Shown here: positions 1 to 5,544 of the stretch, piece after piece | How positions within the stretch are numbered: position 1 is the first letter of the stretch | Layout of the letters: each line of letters opens with the position of its first letter | Origin: Synechococcaceae cyanobacterium | GTDB lineage: Bacteria > Cyanobacteriota > Cyanobacteriia > PCC-6307 > Cyanobiaceae | Direction of reading: 5' to 3' | Assembly (NCBI GenBank): GCA_947460085.1 | Contig: CANHGA010000040.1 | Location: 1-12,025 of the forward strand | DNA length: 12,025 bases | Made by a program: the position numbers and the translations under genes | The notes under the pieces: model-generated | The model's database searches: none | What the model was told of the DNA's origin: nothing | Seen by the model: the letters and a program-made list of their open reading frames with translations, nothing else

Positions 1-106
1 AGCTCACCAGCCCGGCTTCCTCTACCAACTCTGGCCCCACCAACTCTGGCCCCGCTTCTTTCGCCAACTCTTGGCCCAATGTCATTCGTACGCGGCGCTG
101 TGACAT
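1..106 (-). CDS. Possible N-terminus of an unidentified gene running off the left edge
   Basis: A reading frame on the minus strand starts with ATG at 106 and stays open to the window edge, giving about 35 residues beginning MSQRRVRMTLGQELAKEAG. A second in-frame ATG at 85 would give MTLGQELAKEAG, and a GTG lies at 118. The composition is Glu/Leu/Gly-rich and includes a duplicated five-residue unit, GPELV, produced by a 15-bp DNA repeat. I do not recognise the family. If real, the gene is divergent from the dehydrogenase at 458, with about 350 bases between the two starts. The support is an open frame of only about 100 bases in GC-rich DNA, where chance open frames are common. It could equally be non-coding. 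Confidence 0.33.
   Translation of the reverse strand, partial: MSQRRVRMTLGQELAKEAGPELVGPELVEEAGLVS
24..53. repeat. Two exact tandem copies of a 15-bp unit
   Basis: The unit ACCAACTCTGGCCCC occurs at 24-38 and again at 39-53 without a mismatch. A degenerate third copy (gCCAACTCtTGGCCC) lies at 63-77. Fifteen bases is five codons, so the duplication keeps any reading frame intact. On the minus strand it encodes GPELV twice within the possible partial gene. Confidence 0.8.
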
Positions 107-457
107 CCAGTTCCCCACATCCCTGTGCTGGAGTCAAATCGGCTGGCTGGGGGTTGGGCCAGGTCTTCCCAGCTTGAGATCGGCTGCCAGCAAAGGTATC
201 CAACCAAGGCCTACCCCCCAGGCGCCGGTGCCCCATCGGCAAAGCCAGGCCTGTCAAGCCGGGTAGCGCCAGCTGAGGGGGTTCTCCCCAACCCCCAGAA
301 GCCAGCAGGATCCGCCCAGCCAGGCCTGGGGAAAACCTGGGGAGAAGGGCGGCGCTGCCTTCGTAATGGCCGGGGATCTTCCATTGATCAGAACAGCTGA
401 TCTGTAGCGAATCAACGGCGCTGTCTCATGCTGGAACCGTCTTTTTTCGCCGCGACC
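107..457. other. Non-coding stretch upstream of the dehydrogenase
   Basis: I see no convincing gene here. The open frames lack family resemblance and start at weak codons. Three structures are visible: a perfect 7-bp inverted repeat at 277-296, an 11-bp direct repeat AGCCAGGCCTG at 243-253 and 318-328 (the second inside the palindrome CCAGGCCTGG, 320-329), and a 6-bp inverted repeat GATCAG/CTGATC at 386-402 with a 5-base spacer. The last lies 56 bases before the dehydrogenase start and could be a weak operator, but no clear -35/-10 pair accompanies it. Confidence 0.5.
277..296. repeat. Perfect inverted repeat, G/C-rich hairpin
   Basis: The arms GGGGGTT (277-283) and AACCCCC (290-296) pair perfectly around the six-base loop CTCCCC. 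Neither strand has a T-run after it, so it is not a standard intrinsic terminator. It lies in the divergent spacer between the possible left-edge gene and the dehydrogenase. Confidence 0.55.
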
Positions 458-1342
458 ATGGCCATCGCCCTGATCGGCACGGGGCTCCTGGGAGGGGCCA
501 TCGCCCAGCGCCTGTTGCACCAGGGTCACGCCCTCCATCTCTGGAATCGGGACCCCGCAAAACTCAAGTCCCTCGTGGCCCTCGGGGGGATCGCAGCCTC
601 CAGCCCCCTTGAGGCCGTGAACCAGGCGGACTGGGTGTTCACGGTGCTCAGTGATGGTGCCGTGACGCGCCAGGTCTTGCTGGATCAGATTGGTGCCGGG
701 CTGGGGGGAAAGCGGGTCCTCCAAATCGGCACCATCGGAGCGGAGCAAAGCCGCGTTCTCGCGCGCGATTTAGCCAGCCTCGCTGCTGAGCTCCTGGAAG
801 CACCGGTGCTCGGCAGCCGCCCAGAAGCCCTGGCAGGCACCCTGCAAATCATGGCGGGAGGCCCCAAAAAACTGTTCCAAGAGGCCCTGCCCCTGCTCGA
901 GGATCTGGGCCCTGATCCCCGCTGGATGGGAGAGATGGGCTCCGGTTTGGAAACCAAGCTGGCCCTCAACCAACTGATCGCCAGCCTCACCCATGCGTTC
1001 AGTCTTTCCCTCCATGTGGTGCAGGGAGCAGGCGTCGATCCCGAGGCCTTCATGGCCATCCTGCGGGGCAGTGCCCTCTACGCGCCCACCTTCGACAAAA
1101 AACTGCCGAAATTGCTCTCCGGGGATTTCAGCAATCCCAACTTTCCCCTGGCCCACCTGCGCAAAGACCTGCTGCTCTTTCTGGAAACCGCCCAGGCCCA
1201 AGGCCTCCATAGCGAAGGGCTAACCGGATTGGTCCATCTGCTGGAGCGGGCCCAAGGGAACGCCATCGACCTGCTGGATTACAGCGCCCTTCACCAGCTC
1301 ACTGGCTCTGATGGGCGCCCGAGCCAAGTGCCAAATCCTTGA
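458..1342 (+). CDS. NAD(P)-binding beta-hydroxyacid dehydrogenase (3-hydroxyisobutyrate dehydrogenase / glyoxylate reductase family)
   Basis: This is a soluble oxidoreductase of 294 residues, normal for the family. Members reduce small aldehyde acids such as glyoxylate or succinic semialdehyde, or oxidise beta-hydroxyacids. The Rossmann motif GTGLLGG starts at residue 7, and the second strand ends in WNRD (Asn30-Arg31), a pattern often linked to NADP(H). The substrate loop appears as EAPVLGS near residues 114-120. The catalytic-lysine motif ETKLALN places Lys167 and Asn171. ATG 458 was chosen because MAIALIGTG begins the Rossmann fold directly. An in-frame ATG at 428 would add ten residues (MLEPSFFAAT). 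Neither start has a good Shine-Dalgarno sequence. The 3' end overlaps the convergent DUF1818 gene by 44 bases. The exact substrate cannot be read from the sequence. Confidence 0.9.
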   Translation: MAIALIGTGLLGGAIAQRLLHQGHALHLWNRDPAKLKSLVALGGIAASSPLEAVNQADWVFTVLSDGAVTRQVLLDQIGAGLGGKRVLQIGTIGAEQSRVLARDLASLAAELLEAPVLGSRPEALAGTLQIMAGGPKKLFQEALPLLEDLGPDPRWMGEMGSGLETKLALNQLIASLTHAFSLSLHVVQGAGVDPEAFMAILRGSALYAPTFDKKLPKLLSGDFSNPNFPLAHLRKDLLLFLETAQAQGLHSEGLTGLVHLLERAQGNAIDLLDYSALHQLTGSDGRPSQVPNP

Positions 1343-1706
1343 GCTCAGACAGGTCGGCCAGGGCTGCCGCGAAAGCCTGGCTGGCCGAAGCATCCCAGCC
1401 CCCCTCCAGGCCCCGCTGCAGCCCCTCCGGGGTGAGCACAAAGCGCACCTGCCAATGGCGGCGGTCGCCTTCGAGCGCCATCCATAGGCCCCCCAGATCA
1501 AGCTCCAAACCGATGGACTCTTCCTCCATCAACTGATCGGCAATTGCTGCATGCTGCTCCAACAATTGCCCAAAGCCTTGACGCAGGCTTTGGGCCTCCT
1601 GGGCCGTGAACTCCGCCGCCCAGCCGGCTCCGCCAATCAACACAACAAAGGGGTGACGGGCTGGATCCACCAGCAACCGCCACCCCTGTCCTTCTTGCAC
1701 CTGCAT
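1299..1706 (-). CDS. DUF1818 family protein, function unknown
   Basis: This 135-residue soluble protein resembles the cyanobacterial DUF1818 family, as I recall it. The N-terminal block EGQGWRLLVDPARHPFVVLIGG followed by GWAAEF, and the Trp-containing strands LGGLWMAL and RHWQVRFVL, are the recognisable parts. The C-terminus is Ala/Leu-rich and helical. No signal peptide, membrane segment or catalytic motif is seen. It lies 31 bases downstream of rpoZ on the same strand, so the two are probably cotranscribed. I recall the pairing with rpoZ in other cyanobacteria but cannot verify it here. The last 44 bases overlap the 3' end of the convergent dehydrogenase. No molecular function should be assumed. 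Confidence 0.82.
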   Translation of the reverse strand: MQVQEGQGWRLLVDPARHPFVVLIGGAGWAAEFTAQEAQSLRQGFGQLLEQHAAIADQLMEEESIGLELDLGGLWMALEGDRRHWQVRFVLTPEGLQRGLEGGWDASASQAFAAALADLSELKDLALGSGAHQSQ

Positions 1707-1737
1707 CCGCTAACTGACGCCCGAATCCCCTAACCAA

Positions 1738-1980
1738 TCAGCCGGGCAACAGATCGGGCTGATCCTGCTCGTCACTCAATTCGATGATGGCGCGCTGCAC
1801 GGGCTTGATCATGGAGTCATCAAGCAGGCCGTCGAAATCATCAAAACGGCGTTGCTTGGCACGAAAAGCAATCCGCACGGTGGTGAGATAACGGTTACTA
1901 GAGAAGCGGATCAGGCTCTCGGCCCGCTGGGCTAGTTCCTTCGGGTTCACCTCAACGCCGCTTTGAATGCCGCTTTGCAT
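1738..1980 (-). CDS. rpoZ: DNA-directed RNA polymerase omega subunit
   Basis: The 80-residue product matches the cyanobacterial omega subunit, which binds the C-terminal part of beta' and aids core enzyme assembly. The conserved core runs LAQRAESLIRFSSNRYLTTV, then RIAFRAKQRRFDDFDG, ending in the acidic tail IIELSDEQDQPDLLPG. ATG 1980 gives MQSGIQSGVEVNPKEL. An in-frame GTG at 1986 would add two residues (MV) and cannot be excluded. Only a weak GTGG precedes the ATG. It is the first gene of a short leftward operon with DUF1818 and is divergent from the Hsp70-like gene across an 81-base spacer that contains an 11-bp palindrome. Confidence 0.93.
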   Translation of the reverse strand: MQSGIQSGVEVNPKELAQRAESLIRFSSNRYLTTVRIAFRAKQRRFDDFDGLLDDSMIKPVQRAIIELSDEQDQPDLLPG

Positions 1981-1988
1981 AACCACGT

Positions 1989-1999
1989 GTCTAGTAGAC
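1989..1999. promoter_or_regulatory. Palindrome in the rpoZ / hsp70-like divergent spacer
   Basis: GTCTAGTAGAC is a perfect palindrome around a central G. It lies 9 bases upstream of the rpoZ ATG and about 60 bases upstream of the Hsp70-like start. A CACGTG palindrome (1984-1989) abuts it. The position suits an operator or transcription-start element, but I recognise no known regulator's motif. Confidence 0.35.
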
Positions 2000-2061
2000 C
2001 CAGCCTAGGTCAGCAGGGGGTCCTATCCGTTTAGAAGGGGGCCGTGGTTGAGGGGGAGGCC

Positions 2062-3603
2062 ATGGAGGACAAGGGCACCCTGGCCATCGATTTGGGCAGC
2101 ACCACCACGGTGGTGGCCTATCAGGGCCCTGATACCGCAGCGCAGCTGCTGGCCTTGCCGCCCTTCAGCCTCGATGGGCCGGTGGTGGTGCCCAGCCTGC
2201 TTTGGCTCACCGAAGCCACCGGCGCCAAACCACTCATCGGCCGCCAGGTGATCGATGCCGGCTTGGCCCATTACGGCGGACCGGAACTGCGCCGCGACTT
2301 CAAACGTCTGATTGGCTCCGGTAGCGCCTCAGCCCAGCCAGCCGAAGAGGCTGGGGCCCTACTCCTCAAGGCTCTCTGGGCCGCCCTGCCGAGGGGCATC
2401 AGCCCCAAGCGCCTGGTGCTGACGGCACCGATCGACACCTACCGCAGCTATCGCCAGTGGCTGGCCCAGGTGTGCGGGGAGCTGGGCGTGGAGGAGGTGG
2501 CCCTGGTGGATGAACCCACCGCCGCGGCCATCGGCGCCGGGCTCCCCCCCGGCAGCACCGCCCTGGTGGTGGATATCGGGGGGGGCACCGTGGATGTGGC
2601 CCTGGTGAAGCTGGAGGGAGGTGAGGGCCGAGCCGCCCCGATTGCCCAGCTGTTGCGCTTTGCCGGCCGCGATCTCGACAGCAGCCGCCAGACCCTGCGC
2701 TGCGCCCAGGTGATCGGCAAAGCAGGGCTGGCCTGCGGCGGCCGCGACATCGACCGCTGGATTGCTGACGCCCTCTGCCCAGGCCAGCCCCAAGGCCCCC
2801 AGCTTCTGGAGGCGGCCGAGCGGCTCAAATGCCTCTTAAGCAGCCAAGACGACGCCCTCGCCCTCGTCAGCTCCGCCAATCAAGCCCCCCAGGAGCTGCG
2901 CTTCAGCCGCACCAGCTTTGAGCAACTCCTCGAAGAGCGGGGGCTCATCAGCCAATTGGATGCCCTCCTCGATCAGGTGTTGGCGGCTGGCCGCAGCGCT
3001 GGGATCAGGCCAGAGACCATCACAGCCGTGCTGCCGGTAGGCGGCAGCAGCCGCATCCCCCTGCTGCGCCGGTGGCTGGAGGAACGGCTGGCTGGGGTGC
3101 CCCTCAAAACCCATCGCCCGGTTGAGGCGGTAGCCCTTGGGGCCCTGGCGCTCACCCCGGGCGTCCAGCTCAAGGATGTGCTCACCCATGGGGTTGAGCT
3201 GCGCTGCTGGGAACAGCGCAGCGGGCGCCATACCTGGCATCCCCTGTTTGTGGCGGGCCAGGGTTGGCCCACCGATCGCCCCCTCGAAATCGTGCTGGCC
3301 TGCAGCCTGGATGGCCAGAGCTGCCTCGAGATCAGCCTGGGGGAAGCCCAAATCGAGCAGCGCGGTGAAGTGGTGTTTGAAGGAGATCTGCCGGTGCTGC
3401 GTCAACGCCGGGCAGGCCGGGCCCAGGTCATCCCCTGGCGCGACCAGCCCAGTGCCATTGCCCTGGATCCCCCGGGCGAGCAAGGTGTGGATCGGCTCAA
3501 GCTGCATTTTGTGATCAACGGCCAGGGCCAACTCACGGCAGAGATCACCGATCTCGCCACCGGTGCCAGCCTGGGCGAGCGAATCTTTGGCCCGGTGCGC
3601 TGA
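2062..3603 (+). CDS. Hsp70 (DnaK)-family protein with truncated substrate-binding region
   Basis: The 513-residue product has a complete Hsp70 ATPase domain. Phosphate-1 is AIDLGSTTTVV (8-18), and FKRLIG (80-85) supplies the lysine of the DnaK nucleotide site. VDEPTAAA (149-156) precedes phosphate-2, VVDIGGGTVDVALV, at about 169-182. GGRDID (226-231) matches DnaK's GGEDFD, and the adenosine motif is PVGGSSRIP (325-333). The interdomain linker is weakly DnaK-like: LKDVLTHGVEL lacks the hydrophobic VLLLDVTPLS core. Only about 130 residues of beta-rich sequence follow, so the helical lid is missing, against about 640 residues in DnaK. ATG 2062 was chosen because it sits right behind AGGGGGAGG (2051-2059) and fits the family N-terminus. 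GTG 2044 is an alternative. It heads a rightward cluster with the membrane protein and ftrV. It is probably a specialised chaperone or regulatory Hsp70; clients are unknown. Confidence 0.9.
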   Translation: MEDKGTLAIDLGSTTTVVAYQGPDTAAQLLALPPFSLDGPVVVPSLLWLTEATGAKPLIGRQVIDAGLAHYGGPELRRDFKRLIGSGSASAQPAEEAGALLLKALWAALPRGISPKRLVLTAPIDTYRSYRQWLAQVCGELGVEEVALVDEPTAAAIGAGLPPGSTALVVDIGGGTVDVALVKLEGGEGRAAPIAQLLRFAGRDLDSSRQTLRCAQVIGKAGLACGGRDIDRWIADALCPGQPQGPQLLEAAERLKCLLSSQDDALALVSSANQAPQELRFSRTSFEQLLEERGLISQLDALLDQVLAAGRSAGIRPETITAVLPVGGSSRIPLLRRWLEERLAGVPLKTHRPVEAVALGALALTPGVQLKDVLTHGVELRCWEQRSGRHTWHPLFVAGQGWPTDRPLEIVLACSLDGQSCLEISLGEAQIEQRGEVVFEGDLPVLRQRRAGRAQVIPWRDQPSAIALDPPGEQGVDRLKLHFVINGQGQLTAEITDLATGASLGERIFGPVR

Positions 3604-4492
3604 CACTGGCCCAAAAGCGCCATTAAGACTGATAGAACGGGAACTGATTGCATCTGCCGCCTTGGCCCTCCGCCGGCACAGGCTCCCGCGTTTTTGGCTT
3701 GGACTCACCCTGGGGCTGGTGGCCTCAGGCGTTGGCGCGGCCTATTGGTGGGAACGGCAGCTGCCCCAGCGGCTCGAGCAGGCGGCCGCCACCGGAGACC
3801 TCAACGCCTGCCTGCGTTACAGCGAGCAGCTCGAAGCCCTGCGCTGGCTGGGCGACAGTGCACCGAAGGAGCAGGGGCAATGCCGGCGCCTCAAAGCTCG
3901 AGAACTCTGGCGCCAGCGCCAATGGGCCCAAGCCCTGCGGCTGCAATGGCAGCTGGTGAATTCCCAAGCGGCCCAACCCAGCGACCAACGCCAACTCGAT
4001 CGTTGGGTCCTGGAGTTGCAACATCAGTCGCTTGACCTGTTCCAACAGGGGAACCTCAAGGGCGCCCTAGAGATTTTGGCCCCGATTGGCGATGACCACA
4101 ACAGTGCCGGCAACGCCACGGGGGATTCCTACACGGAAATCTGGAACCGCAACCGGCTCCTGATGGAGCGCAGTCAAAAACTAGTGGCGCAAAAGCGCTG
4201 GTGGGAGGCCCTCGACGCCCTCACCAGGCTCGACCATCCCTGGTGGAAGGGCGAGAGCCGGGCCCTGAAGGCCAAAGTGCAGGCCGGAATCAATGCCCTG
4301 GCCGGCCATGACCGCGAGCATGACGGCCATGGCGCCTTGCCCCATACGGTGTCTGAGGCCGAACTGGATGCCAGGGTTCAAGCCCAAATCGCCAAGGGGC
4401 TCGATGAGTGGACGGCCTTCACAGCCGCCTGCAAATCCCTGGGCGGCAAGGTGGTCGAAGCCGGCCCTGAAACGGCCTGCCAGCGCCCATGA
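3563..4492 (+). CDS. Single-pass membrane protein with TPR-like helical hairpins, unknown function
   Basis: This 309-residue product was not recognised as a named family. Residues 22-43 form a basic amphipathic helix (LIERELIASAALALRRHR), followed by one membrane segment at about 44-62. The rest has degenerate TPR-like hairpins (around ATGDLNACLRY, RQRQWAQALRL, QQGNLKGALEIL, QKRWWEALDAL), a His/Asp-rich loop (about 248-262) and a C-terminal stretch with Cys290 and Cys306 flanking LGGKVVEAGPE. The basic side before the membrane segment predicts cytoplasmic N-terminus and periplasmic or lumenal C-terminus, where the two cysteines could form a disulfide. The start is uncertain: GTG 3563 overlaps the Hsp70-like gene by 41 bases, TTG 3662 is an alternative, and neither has a clear ribosome-binding site. 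The stop overlaps ATG 4489 (ATGA), in frame with ftrV. The tight packing suggests a shared process with both neighbours. Confidence 0.75.
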   Translation: MPAWASESLARCADTGPKAPLRLIERELIASAALALRRHRLPRFWLGLTLGLVASGVGAAYWWERQLPQRLEQAAATGDLNACLRYSEQLEALRWLGDSAPKEQGQCRRLKARELWRQRQWAQALRLQWQLVNSQAAQPSDQRQLDRWVLELQHQSLDLFQQGNLKGALEILAPIGDDHNSAGNATGDSYTEIWNRNRLLMERSQKLVAQKRWWEALDALTRLDHPWWKGESRALKAKVQAGINALAGHDREHDGHGALPHTVSEAELDARVQAQIAKGLDEWTAFTAACKSLGGKVVEAGPETACQRP

Positions 4493-4524
4493 CAAGATTG
4501 GCCCCGCGAAAGAGTTCCGGGACC

Positions 4525-4743
4525 ATGCAGCCAGGTGATCAGGTCAAGGTCTGCCAAAGCGTGGTCGTCTACCACCATCCCCAGCACCGTGGTGTGGCCT
4601 TTGATCTCCATGGCCAGCAGGGGGAAGTGGTCACCGTGCTGAACGACTGGAAAGGCCGGGTGATCAGCCCCAACCTTCCGGTGGTCGTGGCGTTTGGCAA
4701 ATTCAAGGCCCATTTCCGCGCCGACGAAATCGAAGCGGCCTAG
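4525..4743 (+). CDS. ftrV: Ferredoxin:thioredoxin reductase, variable (alpha) chain
   Basis: This 72-residue protein is the small beta-barrel subunit that stabilises the iron-sulfur catalytic chain of ferredoxin:thioredoxin reductase. The complex passes electrons from photosynthetically reduced ferredoxin to thioredoxins. Family hallmarks are the start MQPGDQVKV, the block SVVVYHHPQHRG, then FDLHGQQGEVV, ISPNLPVVV and the tail FKAHFRADEIE. ATG 4525 was chosen because MxxGDxVxV is where the family begins. An upstream in-frame ATG at 4489 overlaps the previous gene's stop (ATGA) and would add 12 residues, so translational coupling from that codon is possible. The catalytic subunit ftrC is not in the window. 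The stop TAG shares bases with the stop of convergent pyrR. Confidence 0.92.
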   Translation: MQPGDQVKVCQSVVVYHHPQHRGVAFDLHGQQGEVVTVLNDWKGRVISPNLPVVVAFGKFKAHFRADEIEAA

Positions 4744-5270
4744 GGGCGCAACAGGAAGACCCCTTCCTCCCCATCGATCCCCTGCAGCGCCAGCTGGATC
4801 GTTTCTTGGCGACTGGTGGGCACCACCCTGCCGCAAAAATCAGGCTGGATCGGCAATTCCCGATGGCCCCGATCCACCATGGCCAGGAGGCTCACCCGTT
4901 CTGGCCGGCCCCAGGCCTGCAGGGCCTCGAGGGCAGCACGCACCGTACGGCCCGTGAAAATCACGTCATCCACCAGCACCACCTGCCGTCCCTCCAGGCT
5001 CACGGGCAGGTCCGTGGGCTGGGCCAGGCGGGTACCAATCCGCTCCAAATCATCGCGGTAAAAGGTGGGGTCGAGGCTGCCGTGGTCGATGGCATGGCCG
5101 CTAATCCCCCCCAAGCGGGCCGCCAAAACCCCCGCCAAGGCCACCCCACGGGTGGGAATCCCCAGCAACAGCAACCGGTGGGTATCGGCGACGCTCTCGA
5201 GCACCTGGGAGGCCAGGCGGTCCAAGGTGCGGGAGAGGTCCTGGGCCGAGAGCAATTCGAGCCGATTCAT
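4740..5270 (-). CDS. pyrR: PyrR: pyrimidine regulatory protein / uracil phosphoribosyltransferase
   Basis: This 176-residue protein belongs to the PyrR branch of type I phosphoribosyltransferases. In Bacillus, PyrR binds pyr mRNA in response to UMP and also makes UMP from uracil and PRPP; whether RNA control applies here cannot be told from the sequence. The PRPP loop VVLVDDVIFTGRT with Asp101-Asp102 is the PyrR signature. IPTRG (38-42) and the MVDRGHRELPI block (131-141) are also typical. ATG 5270 gives MNRLELLSAQDLSRTL, where the family begins. A TTG at 5330 would add 20 unlikely residues. No Shine-Dalgarno sequence precedes either start. It is convergent with ftrV, and the two stop codons overlap in CTAG. 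It is divergent from gpmI. Confidence 0.93.
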   Translation of the reverse strand: MNRLELLSAQDLSRTLDRLASQVLESVADTHRLLLLGIPTRGVALAGVLAARLGGISGHAIDHGSLDPTFYRDDLERIGTRLAQPTDLPVSLEGRQVVLVDDVIFTGRTVRAALEALQAWGRPERVSLLAMVDRGHRELPIQPDFCGRVVPTSRQETIQLALQGIDGEEGVFLLRP

Positions 5271-5430
5271 GGGGCTGGCACCAGCAACGCCAATGCTATG
5301 GAGCCAACCAGCCGGATCCTTTGTTGCCAAAGCCTGACGCAGCTGGGATCAGGGAAATTCGCCAAGGGATTGGGGCTGTAGGTTGGAGTCGAAGGCAGTG
5401 CAAACCTGAAGCGTTGCATCCATACCTCTC

Positions 5431-5520
5431 CTTGAAATCCCGCGATTTGAAATCTCACGATTTGAAATCCCCGGCGCTTAAGTTCCACCGTCTTACGACC
5501 CACGGTTTGACATCCCACGC
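5431..5520. repeat. Degenerate 15-bp tandem array between pyrR and gpmI (six units)
   Basis: Reading rightward, the units are CTTGAAATCCCGCGA (5431), TTTGAAATCTCACGA (5446), TTTGAAATCCCCGGCG (5461, one base longer), CTTAAGTTCCACCGT (5477), CTTACGACCCACGG (5492, one base shorter) and TTTGACATCCCACGC (5506). The first three are close copies and the last three are decayed. In the rightward frame they read LKSRD, LKSHD, LKSPA, LKFHR, LTTHG and LTSHA, closing at TGA 5537-5539. That frame has no recognisable start or family and I do not call it a gene. In the opposite frame encoding DFKSRDFK, a TGA interrupts copy two. The units contain TTGAAA or TTGACA, which resemble -35 boxes, but no matching -10 was found. 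Confidence 0.75.
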
Positions 5521-5533
5521 CATGCACACCGCT

Positions 5534-5540
5534 AGGTGAG
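5534..5540 (+). promoter_or_regulatory. Ribosome-binding site deciding the gpmI start
   Basis: AGGTGAG lies four bases before GTG 5545 and is the only good Shine-Dalgarno match in this spacer. It favours GTG 5545 over GTG 5536, which would lie within the site itself. Confidence 0.6.
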
Positions 5541-5544
5541 TCGG

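Noticed and set aside
277..296. Intrinsic terminator upstream of the dehydrogenase
   Set aside because: The stem is perfect but no T-run follows on either strand.
2836..3708. 290-codon leftward open frame over the Hsp70-like gene
   Set aside because: It is a shadow of the Hsp70-like frame and has no recognisable domain, while the plus strand has all the ATPase motifs.
4806..5381. 191-codon rightward open frame over pyrR
   Set aside because: It mirrors pyrR, which carries an exact PRPP-loop signature on the minus strand. The antisense product is Gln/His-rich and has no motif.
5431..5520. CRISPR array
   Set aside because: The 15-bp units are directly adjacent with no unique spacers, and there are no cas genes.
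5507..5538. gpmI promoter built on TTGACA at 5507-5512
   Set aside because: The -35 is perfect, but the sequence 17 bases on (CGCTAG) is a poor -10 and TAGGTG is 20 bases away. TTGACA here is also a product of the repeat unit.
5321..5539. 72-codon rightward frame with LKSxD repeats ending at the gpmI ribosome-binding site
   Set aside because: It begins at TTG without a ribosome-binding site, has no recognisable family, and its first part overlaps the far upstream region of pyrR. The repeat is better described as DNA structure. A leader peptide for gpmI is conceivable but unsupported.
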